A DNA stretch of 64,000 nt, taken from contig FR890371.1 in assembly GCA_000432835.1 (NCBI GenBank), positions 124,001 to 188,000 on the forward strand, read 5' to 3'. Below the pieces are notes generated by a model. The model saw nothing but the letters and a program-made list of their open reading frames with translations, was not told where the DNA came from and ran no database searches. This DNA is from Clostridium sp. CAG:417. Its GTDB lineage: Bacteria > Bacillota_I > Bacilli_A > RF39 > UBA660. The position numbers and the translations under genes were made by a program. This document shows positions 23,970 to 32,307 of the stretch, one piece after another (the first letter of the stretch is position 1; each line of letters begins with the position of its first letter).

Positions 23970-24392
23970 ATGCCTGTTACTGAACGCACTGTATCACTAA
24001 AAACTGTGGAAGATGCTGTTATTGTTGATTTAAATCGCCTTCAACAGTGCCTTAATACTATTAAAGAGGTTGAAAATGTGTATCATGATTTTCGAAGTGA
24101 ATTGTCTAGTTTGACTGATGATTCTGCTAATGAGTTGGTAGTTGATGGAAATGATATTTTAAAGCCTTATTTTGATTCTTTACTTGAAGAATTTTCTAAT
24201 GTTGTTGGAATGTTTGATGCTTTTGATGCTGATGAGGTTATTAGAACGGCTAAAAATGAAAATTTGATAATTTTGAAGTCTAGATATGATCAGGCTGAGG
24301 CTATTTCCAGGCAGAATGACAAAGATAAGGCAAAAAAAGCTGAAAGTGATATGAAAACTTGCGGTAATCTTATCGAAGAAAATAGGTTTTAA
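23970..24392 (+). CDS. Helical protein of the WXG100 cassette, 140 aa
   Basis: An acidic, soluble, almost wholly helical protein with no membrane segment; no family recognised. The C-terminal half (EAISRQNDKDKAKKAESDMK) is a likely coiled coil. It lies 15 nt ahead of the large coiled-coil gene, so it is probably its partner or chaperone. A good AGAAAGGAG site precedes the start. The gene is downstream of the RNA switch. Confidence 0.65.
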   Translation: MPVTERTVSLKTVEDAVIVDLNRLQQCLNTIKEVENVYHDFRSELSSLTDDSANELVVDGNDILKPYFDSLLEEFSNVVGMFDAFDADEVIRTAKNENLIILKSRYDQAEAISRQNDKDKAKKAESDMKTCGNLIEENRF

Positions 24393-24407
24393 AGGTGGTG
24401 ATAATTA

Positions 24408-26015
24408 ATGGCAAATAAAGATTTTATATATGATGAAGACGATACTATAAATATTCAAATTAAATTGAAGACACTTTCTACTGAATATAATCAAGAAGTT
24501 ATTCCTGATATGCAAAGAGCTGTCAATGTTATGAATCTACTTTCCAATACTCAATCTTTGAGCAAATTTTCTTTTCAAAATATTGCTAAAAATCTTGAAG
24601 AAAAAACTGATGACTTTTATGATATGCTTATTGGTGCAGATAAGGCTTTGGGGAAAGCAATAGATGCCTTGAGTAAAGGAACTACTGTTTCTAGTGATTT
24701 CTTTGATAATCTTGATGGATTGGGACCAGGCTGTGCTTCTGGTTCAGGAGGTACCTCTAATTGGAGAAGTGTTGTTGATTCTTCTGTTCAAGATGCTATT
24801 TCTGCGACAATCAGAGGTGGTATTATTTCTACGGCAATTATAAACGGTGCTTCTTCAACGGTTAATGGTGCAAGGAGTGTTATAAATAAGCCTAGCAATA
24901 CAAATACGGGAACTAGAACAGGAGGTACTTCTACAACTTATATTCCTTCTTCCTCATCATCCTCTTCTTCAAGTCAATCTTCTTCCTCATCATCTGCCTC
25001 AGATAAGAGTGGTCCACAACATAATGGTGTTATTAAAATAGATGAAGAAGAAAAAGAAAAGTTTGAAGAGTTTAAAGAAAAATTTAAGGATCAGGAAGAA
25101 AAATTAAGAAAAGAACAAGAAGAAGTAGAAAAACAGCAAAAAGAAATTAAAAATCAACAGGAGGCACTTAAGAAACAGCAAGAAGAAATTAAAAAGCAGC
25201 AAGATGAAGTTAAGAAACAACAAGATGAGATAGCTAAGAAACAGGAAGAACTTGCTAAGAAGGATGAAGAGTTAAAGAAGAGAGAAGAAGAACTTAATAA
25301 TAGGGAACAACAAAATAATAATACACCGGCTAATGAGCCTACTACACCAAATGATAGTAATAACGGTAATAATAATACTCCTTCTGATAACAGCAACAAT
25401 AACAATAATAATTCGGCACCTCAAAATACGGTTTATAGACAGGAAAATACTACACCTGTTGCTAATAATTCTACTGCTCCGGCGGAAACTGGTACAGTTG
25501 ATACACCTACAACAACTCCTACTACACCAGAGAAGGTTGAAAATACAACACCATCAACTAAGGGCGATAGTGGTAGTTTAGGAACTGGTAATGATCTTTT
25601 TGGTGATGATCCTGAACCTACAACAACACCTACAACATTACCTGATGCTGATACAACTACTAAGAGTAGTAAGAGTGGATTTAATCCAATACCTATTGCG
25701 GTCGGTCTAGGAGCAGCTGTTGCTGGTGGTGTTGGTGTTAAAGCTTATAAGAATCATAAACAGAACAGTGAATTTGATGATGCGAATGAAGATAGTTTTA
25801 CAAACGGTAATAGATTCTGGACTGATGATGAGCCCAATGTAGTTAACAGTGAACAAAACGAGCTTAGTGGTGATGCATTGTTCAACGAACAAACTACTTC
25901 ACCAAGTTATTCAGCAGTTACTAATCAAGCTAATAATAATGATACTTGGAGTGTTCAAGATACTAACACAAGTGGAGATGATTCCAGAACATACGATTTA
26001 TTAGGTGAGAATTAA
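24408..26015 (+). CDS. Large coiled-coil membrane protein of the WXG100 cassette
   Basis: 535 aa. An N-terminal helical domain (about 1-115) resembles WXG/LXG helices but no clear family match is seen. A Ser-rich linker (about 180-198) follows, then a long Glu/Lys/Gln heptad coiled coil (about 208-301) built of KKQQEE/DEIKK-type repeats. Next come an Asn/Thr/Pro-rich spacer (about 303-420), one membrane helix (PIPIAVGLGAAVAGGVGV, about 427-444) and a 90-residue polar tail. It could be a cell-surface stalk or a scaffold of a secretion or wall-spanning structure. Function unknown; annotation rests on composition. Confidence 0.7.
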   Translation: MANKDFIYDEDDTINIQIKLKTLSTEYNQEVIPDMQRAVNVMNLLSNTQSLSKFSFQNIAKNLEEKTDDFYDMLIGADKALGKAIDALSKGTTVSSDFFDNLDGLGPGCASGSGGTSNWRSVVDSSVQDAISATIRGGIISTAIINGASSTVNGARSVINKPSNTNTGTRTGGTSTTYIPSSSSSSSSSQSSSSSSASDKSGPQHNGVIKIDEEEKEKFEEFKEKFKDQEEKLRKEQEEVEKQQKEIKNQQEALKKQQEEIKKQQDEVKKQQDEIAKKQEELAKKDEELKKREEELNNREQQNNNTPANEPTTPNDSNNGNNNTPSDNSNNNNNNSAPQNTVYRQENTTPVANNSTAPAETGTVDTPTTTPTTPEKVENTTPSTKGDSGSLGTGNDLFGDDPEPTTTPTTLPDADTTTKSSKSGFNPIPIAVGLGAAVAGGVGVKAYKNHKQNSEFDDANEDSFTNGNRFWTDDEPNVVNSEQNELSGDALFNEQTTSPSYSAVTNQANNNDTWSVQDTNTSGDDSRTYDLLGEN

Positions 26016-26026
26016 GGAGGGATATT

Positions 26027-26398
26027 ATGGAAAAAGAATTTTTACCAGTTGGTTCAGTTGTTTTACTTAAAGGTGGAACGAAACGTGTAATGGTTACAGG
26101 ATTTTGTTCTGTAGATAATGATGATACAACCAAGATATATGATTATACTGGATGTTTATATCCTGAAGGTATTATTAATTCTAATGAAATTTGCTTATTT
26201 AATGATAATCAAATAGAACAAGTTTTCTTTAAAGGTTTTGAAGATCAGGAAGAATTTGATTTTAAGAAGAATTTAAGCAAAACAGTAAATGAATATTATG
26301 AAAAAAATACTATTAAAGTAGATGATATTGTTGATAAGCCACAACCTACTGCAACGTTTGATATTAATAACAACATTTTTGATAATATTGGTGATTAA
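26027..26398 (+). CDS. DUF4176 domain protein
   Basis: This 123-aa protein begins LPVGSVVLLKGGTKRVMVTG and contains YDYTGCLYPEGI, the DUF4176 signature. Genes of this family commonly lie in type VII secretion and LXG-toxin loci of Firmicutes, which supports the nature of this cassette. Its biochemical role is unknown. It is 11 nt behind the coiled-coil gene, with AAGGAGG as ribosome site, and is followed by a terminator. Confidence 0.85.
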   Translation: MEKEFLPVGSVVLLKGGTKRVMVTGFCSVDNDDTTKIYDYTGCLYPEGIINSNEICLFNDNQIEQVFFKGFEDQEEFDFKKNLSKTVNEYYEKNTIKVDDIVDKPQPTATFDINNNIFDNIGD

Positions 26399-26431
26399 GG
26401 GTGGGTACTAGGTACTCATCCTTTTATTTTT
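26397..26431 (+). terminator. Terminator after the DUF4176 gene
   Basis: A 12-bp stem with two G-T pairs (AAGGGTGGGTAC/GTACTCATCCTT), loop TAG, then TTTATTTTT. It overlaps the stop codon and partly separates the glucosaminidase-like gene. Confidence 0.75.
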
Positions 26432-26443
26432 GGAGGGACAGTA

Positions 26444-27643
26444 ATGAATAAATATTATATTGGAATAGATCAAAATGGCTGGTATATTAAAAATAAAATA
26501 GACGGTAATAAAATATATGAAAATACTGATAGAATAAATAATTTAATTAATAATATTAATAAGAGTAAAATAGAAAGGGCTTTCTTGTATCACAATTTAA
26601 AAGATTTGGGTATTGTTATTAATGGACATACAATAGTGTTACAAAATTATGATTCGTTTAAGAATCAAGAAACTTTTGCTAATCTTAATAAGAAAATTAA
26701 TAGAGCATTATGGAAAACAGCTATGAAAAATATTTCGCTAGGCAAATTTCATTTGGATAAGAGCAAAGTGATTGGTGGTGCAATAGCGCTTACTATTGGA
26801 GCGGTAGGTTTAAAATTTGCTTTATCTTCTGACAAACAAATAGATAAAACAATAAATAATGGTGTTTCAATATCTACTGATGAAGATAGTGTTTCAAACA
26901 AAAAAATGACTGACTCTTTACTAGATGATTCATCTTTAGCAGATGACTATTATGATGGATTAATAAATAAAAATGTTAAAATCGGTTTAAAAGAACAGTT
27001 GGAGGAATTATTTAATCAGTATAAGGATACTTTTGGTGTTGATGATAATACTATTGAAAATTTAATAACTACTAATTATAGTGAGTTTTCTACATCTTCT
27101 AACCTTGAAAGAGATGTAATAAATATTCTTTATGATTATTATGCCGAAAATTTATATTTAGTTAATCCTATTCAAGTAAATAATAATTCTGAAGAAAAAA
27201 TAGAGAAAGTAATCTTAAAATATGCTCATATAAATGAAATAAATGATCCAGATGTTTTAGCGACGATGCTTGCAGTTTTTCAATTAGAAACGGGACATGC
27301 TACTTCAGAATATTGCCATTTATATAATAATTTAGGGGGAGTATATGGAACTAATGTATATACTAATGAATTTGAGATAAAGAAATACCCTAATTTAGAT
27401 GTTGCGGCAGTAGACTTTGTTAATGTTTTTTTAAGAATAAAAAATAAATGTGAGGCTGATCCTTCATACGATCATAGTATGTCACTTGCTTATAATATGA
27501 ATCCTACATATTGTACTGAAAATGTTAATAATAATGGTCTTGAATGGTATCAAATAGTTGATGAATTGAAAACTTCAGTTTATAATAGTAATATATTAGA
27601 TGAATTTACAAATACAAAAAAGGAAGGCAAAGCAATATATTAA
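26444..27643 (+). CDS. Membrane protein with glucosaminidase/lysozyme-like domain
   Basis: 399 aa. An N-terminal cytosolic part (about 1-108) precedes one membrane helix (IGGAIALTIGAVGLKFAL, about 109-127), an acidic linker, and a C-terminal domain (about 250-375). That domain contains AVFQLETGHATSEYCHLYNNLGGVYG, the catalytic-Glu pattern of the GlcNAc-ase/lysozyme-like fold. Outside the cell it would cut peptidoglycan, making room for a wall-crossing complex. TGGAGGG precedes the start. It sits between the WXG100 cassette and lepA, 13 nt from a terminator. Confidence 0.7.
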   Translation: MNKYYIGIDQNGWYIKNKIDGNKIYENTDRINNLINNINKSKIERAFLYHNLKDLGIVINGHTIVLQNYDSFKNQETFANLNKKINRALWKTAMKNISLGKFHLDKSKVIGGAIALTIGAVGLKFALSSDKQIDKTINNGVSISTDEDSVSNKKMTDSLLDDSSLADDYYDGLINKNVKIGLKEQLEELFNQYKDTFGVDDNTIENLITTNYSEFSTSSNLERDVINILYDYYAENLYLVNPIQVNNNSEEKIEKVILKYAHINEINDPDVLATMLAVFQLETGHATSEYCHLYNNLGGVYGTNVYTNEFEIKKYPNLDVAAVDFVNVFLRIKNKCEADPSYDHSMSLAYNMNPTYCTENVNNNGLEWYQIVDELKTSVYNSNILDEFTNTKKEGKAIY

Positions 27644-27664
27644 TATATTAGTTAGGTGATTAAG

Positions 27665-29464
27665 ATGAAGCAAGAAAATATTCGTAATTTTTCCATAATA
27701 GCGCATATAGATCATGGTAAAAGTACTTTGGCTGATCGTATTTTAGAAGTCTGTGGTGCGGTTACCAAAAGAGAAGCTAAAGAACAGATACTTGATTCTA
27801 TGGATATTGAAAGAGAACGTGGTATTACTATTAAATTAAATACTGCTACTATGAATTATACTTATAATAATACTTGCTATCAGCTTAATCTTATTGATAC
27901 TCCGGGACATGTTGACTTTTCCTATGAGGTTAGTCGAAGTCTTGCATCTTGTGATGGGGCAATATTAGTAGTAGATGCGGCACAGGGAATAGAAGCGCAG
28001 ACACTTGCCAATATGTTTTTAGCGATGGAGAATGACTTAGTGATTATTCCGGTTATTAATAAAATTGATTTACCTAATGCTAATGTTCCAAAAGTATTGG
28101 AAGAGTTAAATAAGATATTTGGCTTTACTATGGATGAAGTAATACTCACAAGTGCTAAAACGGGTGAAGGGGTAGAAGATTTAGTTCAAGCAATCATAAA
28201 AAGAATTCCAGCTCCTAAGGGTTCTTCAGCTGCACCATTACAGGCTTTGATATTTGATAGTATCTTTGATTCTTATAGGGGTGTTATAATTGCTGCTCGT
28301 ATTATGAATGGGTCTTTAAAAGTAGGAGATACAATTCATATGATAGAGTCCAAAAAAGAATTTGTAGTGACAGAGCTTTTCATTAATACACCCAAAGAAG
28401 TTTCTAAAAAAGTTCTTAATGCAGGCGAGGTAGGACATGTAGTAGCGTCTATTAAGGATATTAGGGCTGTAAAAGTTGGGGATACTATAACTTCTCTTGA
28501 AAATTATACTTCTACACCTCTAACAGGTTATAAGCCTATGAAATCTATGGTATTTTGTGGATTGTATCCTGTAGAAAGTGTAAAATTTGAAGCTCTTCGT
28601 GATGCATTAAATAAATTAAAATTGAATGATGCTTCTTTAGAGTTTTCTCCTGAAACATCTAGTGCTTTAGGTTTTGGGTTTAGATGTGGATTTTTGGGAC
28701 TTTTACATATGGATATTATTAAAGAAAGAATTACTAGAGAATTTAATATAGAAATTATTACAACAGCCCCTTCTGTTATTTATCAAGTAATTCTTACGAA
28801 TGGTGAGATTATTGAAATAGATACACCTAGTAAGATGCCTGATAAGAGTAAGATTAAAGAAACTTTGGAGCCATATATTAAAACAAGTATCTTTACGCCT
28901 AGTAGTTATATCGGATCTATTATGGAATTATGTCAGGATAAGAGAGGCAAATATATTTCAATGGAATATATTGATGATACACGAGTTAATATTCATTATG
29001 AACTACCTCTTGCAGAAATTGTATATGACTTTTTTGATAAATTAAAATCAACTACTAAGGGATATGCCTCTTTTGATTACGAAGTTATAGGTTATAGAAG
29101 TAGTGAACTTGTAAAGATGGATATTTTACTTAATGGTGAGGTAATAGATGCTTTAAGTACTATTGTTCATAAAGATTTTGCCTATAGTAGAGGTCGTGGA
29201 GTTGTTGAAAAGCTAAAAGAAACTATTCCTAGACAATTATTTGAAATACCAATACAAGCTGCTATTGGCAACCATGTTATAGCGCGAAGTACGGTTAAAG
29301 CTTTACGAAAAGATGTACTTGCTAAGTGTTATGGTGGAGATATTACTAGAAAGAAAAAACTGTTAGAGAAGCAAAAAGAAGGAAAGAAAAAAATGAAACA
29401 AATAGGTAATGTTGAATTACCGCAGGAAGCATTTATGAGTGTGCTTAGTATGGATGGTGAATAA
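27665..29464 (+). CDS. lepA: Elongation factor 4 (LepA)
   Basis: 599 aa from ATG 27665; GTG 27656 lies in the AGGTGAT ribosome site. A GTPase with EF-G-like domains: G1 AHIDHGKST near 13-21, the RGITIKLN switch, DTPGHVDF and NKIDLPNA, and the LepA-specific C-terminal domain ending KKKMKQIGNVELPQEAF. It back-translocates or remodels stalled ribosomes and aids initiation. In Bacillus it follows spoIIP-yqxA, so the WXG100 cassette interrupts an old gene order. Confidence 0.97.
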   Translation: MKQENIRNFSIIAHIDHGKSTLADRILEVCGAVTKREAKEQILDSMDIERERGITIKLNTATMNYTYNNTCYQLNLIDTPGHVDFSYEVSRSLASCDGAILVVDAAQGIEAQTLANMFLAMENDLVIIPVINKIDLPNANVPKVLEELNKIFGFTMDEVILTSAKTGEGVEDLVQAIIKRIPAPKGSSAAPLQALIFDSIFDSYRGVIIAARIMNGSLKVGDTIHMIESKKEFVVTELFINTPKEVSKKVLNAGEVGHVVASIKDIRAVKVGDTITSLENYTSTPLTGYKPMKSMVFCGLYPVESVKFEALRDALNKLKLNDASLEFSPETSSALGFGFRCGFLGLLHMDIIKERITREFNIEIITTAPSVIYQVILTNGEIIEIDTPSKMPDKSKIKETLEPYIKTSIFTPSSYIGSIMELCQDKRGKYISMEYIDDTRVNIHYELPLAEIVYDFFDKLKSTTKGYASFDYEVIGYRSSELVKMDILLNGEVIDALSTIVHKDFAYSRGRGVVEKLKETIPRQLFEIPIQAAIGNHVIARSTVKALRKDVLAKCYGGDITRKKKLLEKQKEGKKKMKQIGNVELPQEAFMSVLSMDGE

Positions 29465-29465
29465 G

Positions 29466-29870
29466 ATGACAAGAAAAGAGATACAAGAAAAAAGTGAAAA
29501 GAATAAAACTGATAAAGCAAAAAGAATTATGCGAACATTAGAACTTTTTGTTGATAATAATGGCGATATTAGTGATGAAAATTTAGCAAGACTATTATCA
29601 CTTGAAAATATTGTTACATCTAGTTCAACAGTTGGAAGAGACTTAACTATAAACTTAAAGAAACTATTTCTAAAAGAAAATAAAGCTAAACAATTAGATG
29701 ATAATTTAACACAAGAACAAGCTAGTGTTATAGCGTTTGTAATGCAAAAGAGAAAAGAAAATAAGCATAATGGTCAAATAAAAGGCGGAAGAGTTTCAGT
29801 AATTAATAATGATATAGAAAGAAAGGAAAACACTTCACAGTTTAATGGAAGTGTTAGAAGACGTGGTTAA
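29466..29870 (+). CDS. Small HTH-like putative DNA-binding protein
   Basis: 134 aa from ATG 29466, one nt after the lepA stop. The middle part (KAKRIMRTLELFVDNNGDIS...SSSTVGRDLTINLKKLF) looks like a helix-turn-helix in which SSSTVGRDLT would be the recognition helix, reminiscent of SpoIIID-type regulators, but the match is weak. The tail is basic and polar. It overlaps the hemW frame. No firm family. Confidence 0.5.
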   Translation: MTRKEIQEKSEKNKTDKAKRIMRTLELFVDNNGDISDENLARLLSLENIVTSSSTVGRDLTINLKKLFLKENKAKQLDDNLTQEQASVIAFVMQKRKENKHNGQIKGGRVSVINNDIERKENTSQFNGSVRRRG

Positions 29871-30951
29871 ATCTTGTTATATACATATTCCTTTTTGTAA
29901 TAAAATATGTAGTTATTGTGATTTTTGTAAGGTACTTTATGATAAGAGATTTATCTCAAAATATTTAGATTCTCTAGAAAAAGAGGTAAATACTTTATAT
30001 AAAGGGGAAGAGTTAGAAACACTATATATTGGGGGAGGAACACCTAGTAGTCTTTCTGTAGAAGAATTAGAGAAGTTATTTATAATTTTACAGAAGTTTA
30101 AAAAGAAAAAAATTTTTGAATTTAGTATAGAGTGTAATTTTGATAGTATTAATTTCGAAAAGTTATTACTTTTTAAGAAATATGGTGTTAATAGATTAAG
30201 TTTTGGGTTAGAAAGTACGAATCAAGAAATACTTAAATTTTTAAATCGTAATTTTGATAGGAAACATGCTATAAATATTGTTAATGAAGCTAGGAAGTTA
30301 GGATTTAATAATATTAATATAGATTTAATGTATGCTTTTCCAAAAGAGAGTATGGAAATGTTAAATAAAGATTTGGATTTTATTTTAGATTTAGATGTAG
30401 AGCATATTTCTACTTACTCTTTAATAATAGAGCCCCATACTAAGCTTTTTTTGGATAAAGTTAAAAATATATCTACAGATATTGATTTTGATATGTATAA
30501 AAATATTTCTGATAAATTGAAAGAATCTGGATATATACATTATGAAATTAGTAATTTTGCTAAAGAAGGTTACTATTCGCATCATAATTTGGCATATTGG
30601 AAAAATGAAGAGTATTATGGATTTGGGGTTTCTAGTAGTAGTTATTTAGGAAATGAAAGAATTACTAATTCTAGAAGTATTACCTCTTATATCAAGGGTA
30701 ATTATAATTTTTCTAAGGAAGTTCTTAGTGTTGATGATATGATGAGTTATGAAATGATTTTGGGCTTAAGAACTAGTTTTGGAGTTTCGAAAGATGAATT
30801 CTTTGATAAGTATGGTGTTACTTTAGAAAGCAAATTTGATTATCAAGATTTAATAAATAATAAATTATTGATTGAAAAAGATGGTAAATTAGTGATACCA
30901 TGTAGTAAGTGGTATGTTATTAATAGCATCCTTATTAATTTTTTGAGGTGA
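29845..30951 (+). CDS. hemW: Radical SAM protein HemW-like
   Basis: Up to 368 aa. The radical SAM cluster motif CNKICSYCDFC at about residue 18 follows the typical CYIHIPFC, and LYIGGGTPSSL, RLSFGLES and HYEISNFAKEG complete the HemN/HemW pattern. Its place behind lepA is that of hemW in Firmicutes, where it acts as a heme chaperone rather than a coproporphyrinogen dehydrogenase. The ATG at 29845 lacks a ribosome site; GTG 29863, just before the stop of the previous gene, is an alternative start. Confidence 0.88.
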   Translation: MEVLEDVVKSCYIHIPFCNKICSYCDFCKVLYDKRFISKYLDSLEKEVNTLYKGEELETLYIGGGTPSSLSVEELEKLFIILQKFKKKKIFEFSIECNFDSINFEKLLLFKKYGVNRLSFGLESTNQEILKFLNRNFDRKHAINIVNEARKLGFNNINIDLMYAFPKESMEMLNKDLDFILDLDVEHISTYSLIIEPHTKLFLDKVKNISTDIDFDMYKNISDKLKESGYIHYEISNFAKEGYYSHHNLAYWKNEEYYGFGVSSSSYLGNERITNSRSITSYIKGNYNFSKEVLSVDDMMSYEMILGLRTSFGVSKDEFFDKYGVTLESKFDYQDLINNKLLIEKDGKLVIPCSKWYVINSILINFLR

Positions 30952-30955
30952 AATG

Positions 30956-31537
30956 ATGGATAAAGTTAAAACGTTTGAAAAAGAACTTGAATATATTGTT
31001 GATGATAATATTAAGGAAAGTGCTAAAACTATGATTGAATTACTTCCGGATTATTTTTTTCATGAGGCAGCATCTTCTACCGGAAAATATCATCCTTCTT
31101 ATGCTTTAGGTGATGGCGGTTTAGTAAGACATACCAAAGCCGCAGTTAGAGTGGCTTATGAATTACTTAGTGATCCAGCTATTGGAGATAAATATACAAG
31201 AAGTGAAAAGGATGTTATGATTATGTCTTTAATTCTTCATGATGGTTTAAAAAGGGGACTTAAAGAGGAAAAGTATACAAGATTTGATCATCCAATATTA
31301 ATGGCTAACTATGTATTAGAAAATAAGGATAAATTAAAGATGAGTGATGAAGAAGTACAGTTAGCATCTTCTGTTATAAAGACACATATGGGACCTTGGA
31401 CTACTGATTATCAAGGGAATGAAATTTTGGAAAAGCCTAAAACAAAATATCAAAATTTTGTTCATATGTGTGATTATTTAGCTAGTCGTAAAGCTATTTT
31501 ATTTAATTTTGATGAGGAAAATAATATTACTTGTTAA
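30956..31537 (+). CDS. HD-domain hydrolase
   Basis: About 193 aa; GAGGTGA lies so close that the second of two tandem ATGs (30953/30956) is preferred. The metal-binding HD residues fit VRHTKAAVRV near 60, ILHDGLKRG near 95 and later DHPILMANYV and KTHMGPW. Members hydrolyse nucleotides or cyclic nucleotides; the substrate cannot be read from the sequence. It follows hemW directly. Confidence 0.8.
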   Translation: MDKVKTFEKELEYIVDDNIKESAKTMIELLPDYFFHEAASSTGKYHPSYALGDGGLVRHTKAAVRVAYELLSDPAIGDKYTRSEKDVMIMSLILHDGLKRGLKEEKYTRFDHPILMANYVLENKDKLKMSDEEVQLASSVIKTHMGPWTTDYQGNEILEKPKTKYQNFVHMCDYLASRKAILFNFDEENNITC

Positions 31538-31559
31538 AACTTTGTTCGAGTGCTATAAT
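31531..31559 (+). promoter_or_regulatory. Sigma-A promoter of tmk
   Basis: TTGTTA (31531-31536), a 17-nt spacer ending in TGC, and TATAAT (31554-31559), giving an extended -10. Confidence 0.65.
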
Positions 31560-31576
31560 AATTATAGGTGATTAAG

Positions 31577-32239
31577 ATGAAGGGTAAGTTTATTGTTATA
31601 GAAGGAACTGATTGTTCTGGAAAAGAAACCCAAACAAAACTTATTGAAAAAAAATTAAAAGAGCAAGGATATAAATGTATGCGACTTAGTTTTCCAGTTT
31701 ATGATAGTCCAACTGGTGAAATAGTTGGTGAATGTTACCTTGGTAGACATAGTAAGAGTTTTTTTAAAGAGGGAGCTACTAATGTAGATCCTTATATAGC
31801 AGCTCTTTATTATGCAGCTGATAGAAAATACAATATTAATAAAGTACTTGATTACTATAACGAAGGCTATTATATTATATTAGATAGATATACAACTTCT
31901 AATATGGCACATCAAGGAAGTAAGATATTAGATAAAGATGAAAGATTTTATATGTATCAGTGGATTGATAAGTTAGAATATTGGTTACTTGGTCTTCCCA
32001 AACCAGATAAAACTATATTTTTACATATGCCATATGAATACAGCTTGAAATTAGAGAAGACAAGAGATGTTTTAGATGAACATGAAAAAGATAGTAATTA
32101 TTTAAAGAGAAGCGAAGAAGCTTATATTGAACTTTCGGAGTTATATGGCTGGGATAAAGTTGAATGTATAAAAGATGAAGAAATTAAAACAATTCCTGAA
32201 ATTAATGAAGAGATAATGAATATTTTACTTAAGAAATAG
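31577..32239 (+). CDS. tmk: Thymidylate kinase family protein
   Basis: 220 aa from ATG 31577 (ribosome site TAGGTGAT). It phosphorylates dTMP to dTDP. P-loop GTDCSGKETQT near 9-19, substrate motif LDRYTTSNMAHQGSK near 103, and a long lid region. The P-loop DCSGKE, in place of the common DGSGKS/T, and the YAADRKYNI segment point to a divergent branch. Its own promoter and terminator flank it. Confidence 0.85.
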   Translation: MKGKFIVIEGTDCSGKETQTKLIEKKLKEQGYKCMRLSFPVYDSPTGEIVGECYLGRHSKSFFKEGATNVDPYIAALYYAADRKYNINKVLDYYNEGYYIILDRYTTSNMAHQGSKILDKDERFYMYQWIDKLEYWLLGLPKPDKTIFLHMPYEYSLKLEKTRDVLDEHEKDSNYLKRSEEAYIELSELYGWDKVECIKDEEIKTIPEINEEIMNILLKK

Positions 32240-32256
32240 TTTTTACTATTTCTTTT
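32231..32256 (+). terminator. tmk terminator
   Basis: AAGAAATAG/CTATTTCTT, loop TTTTTA, then TT, overlapping the stop codon. The T-run is short. Confidence 0.65.
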
Positions 32257-32283
32257 GCTTTTTTTAATACTTTGTGATATAAT
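32255..32283 (+). promoter_or_regulatory. Sigma-A promoter of the methyltransferase-like gene
   Basis: TTGCTT (32255-32260), a 17-nt spacer, TATAAT (32278-32283), 25 nt ahead of the ATG at 32308. Confidence 0.6.
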
Positions 32284-32307
32284 ATGTCTGCTTTAAGGGG
32301 GATTATT

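Noticed and set aside
25154..25581. Ser/Leu- and Ile/Leu-rich frames inside the coiled-coil gene
   Set aside because: Shadows of repetitive coding sequence in other frames, with no ribosome sites.
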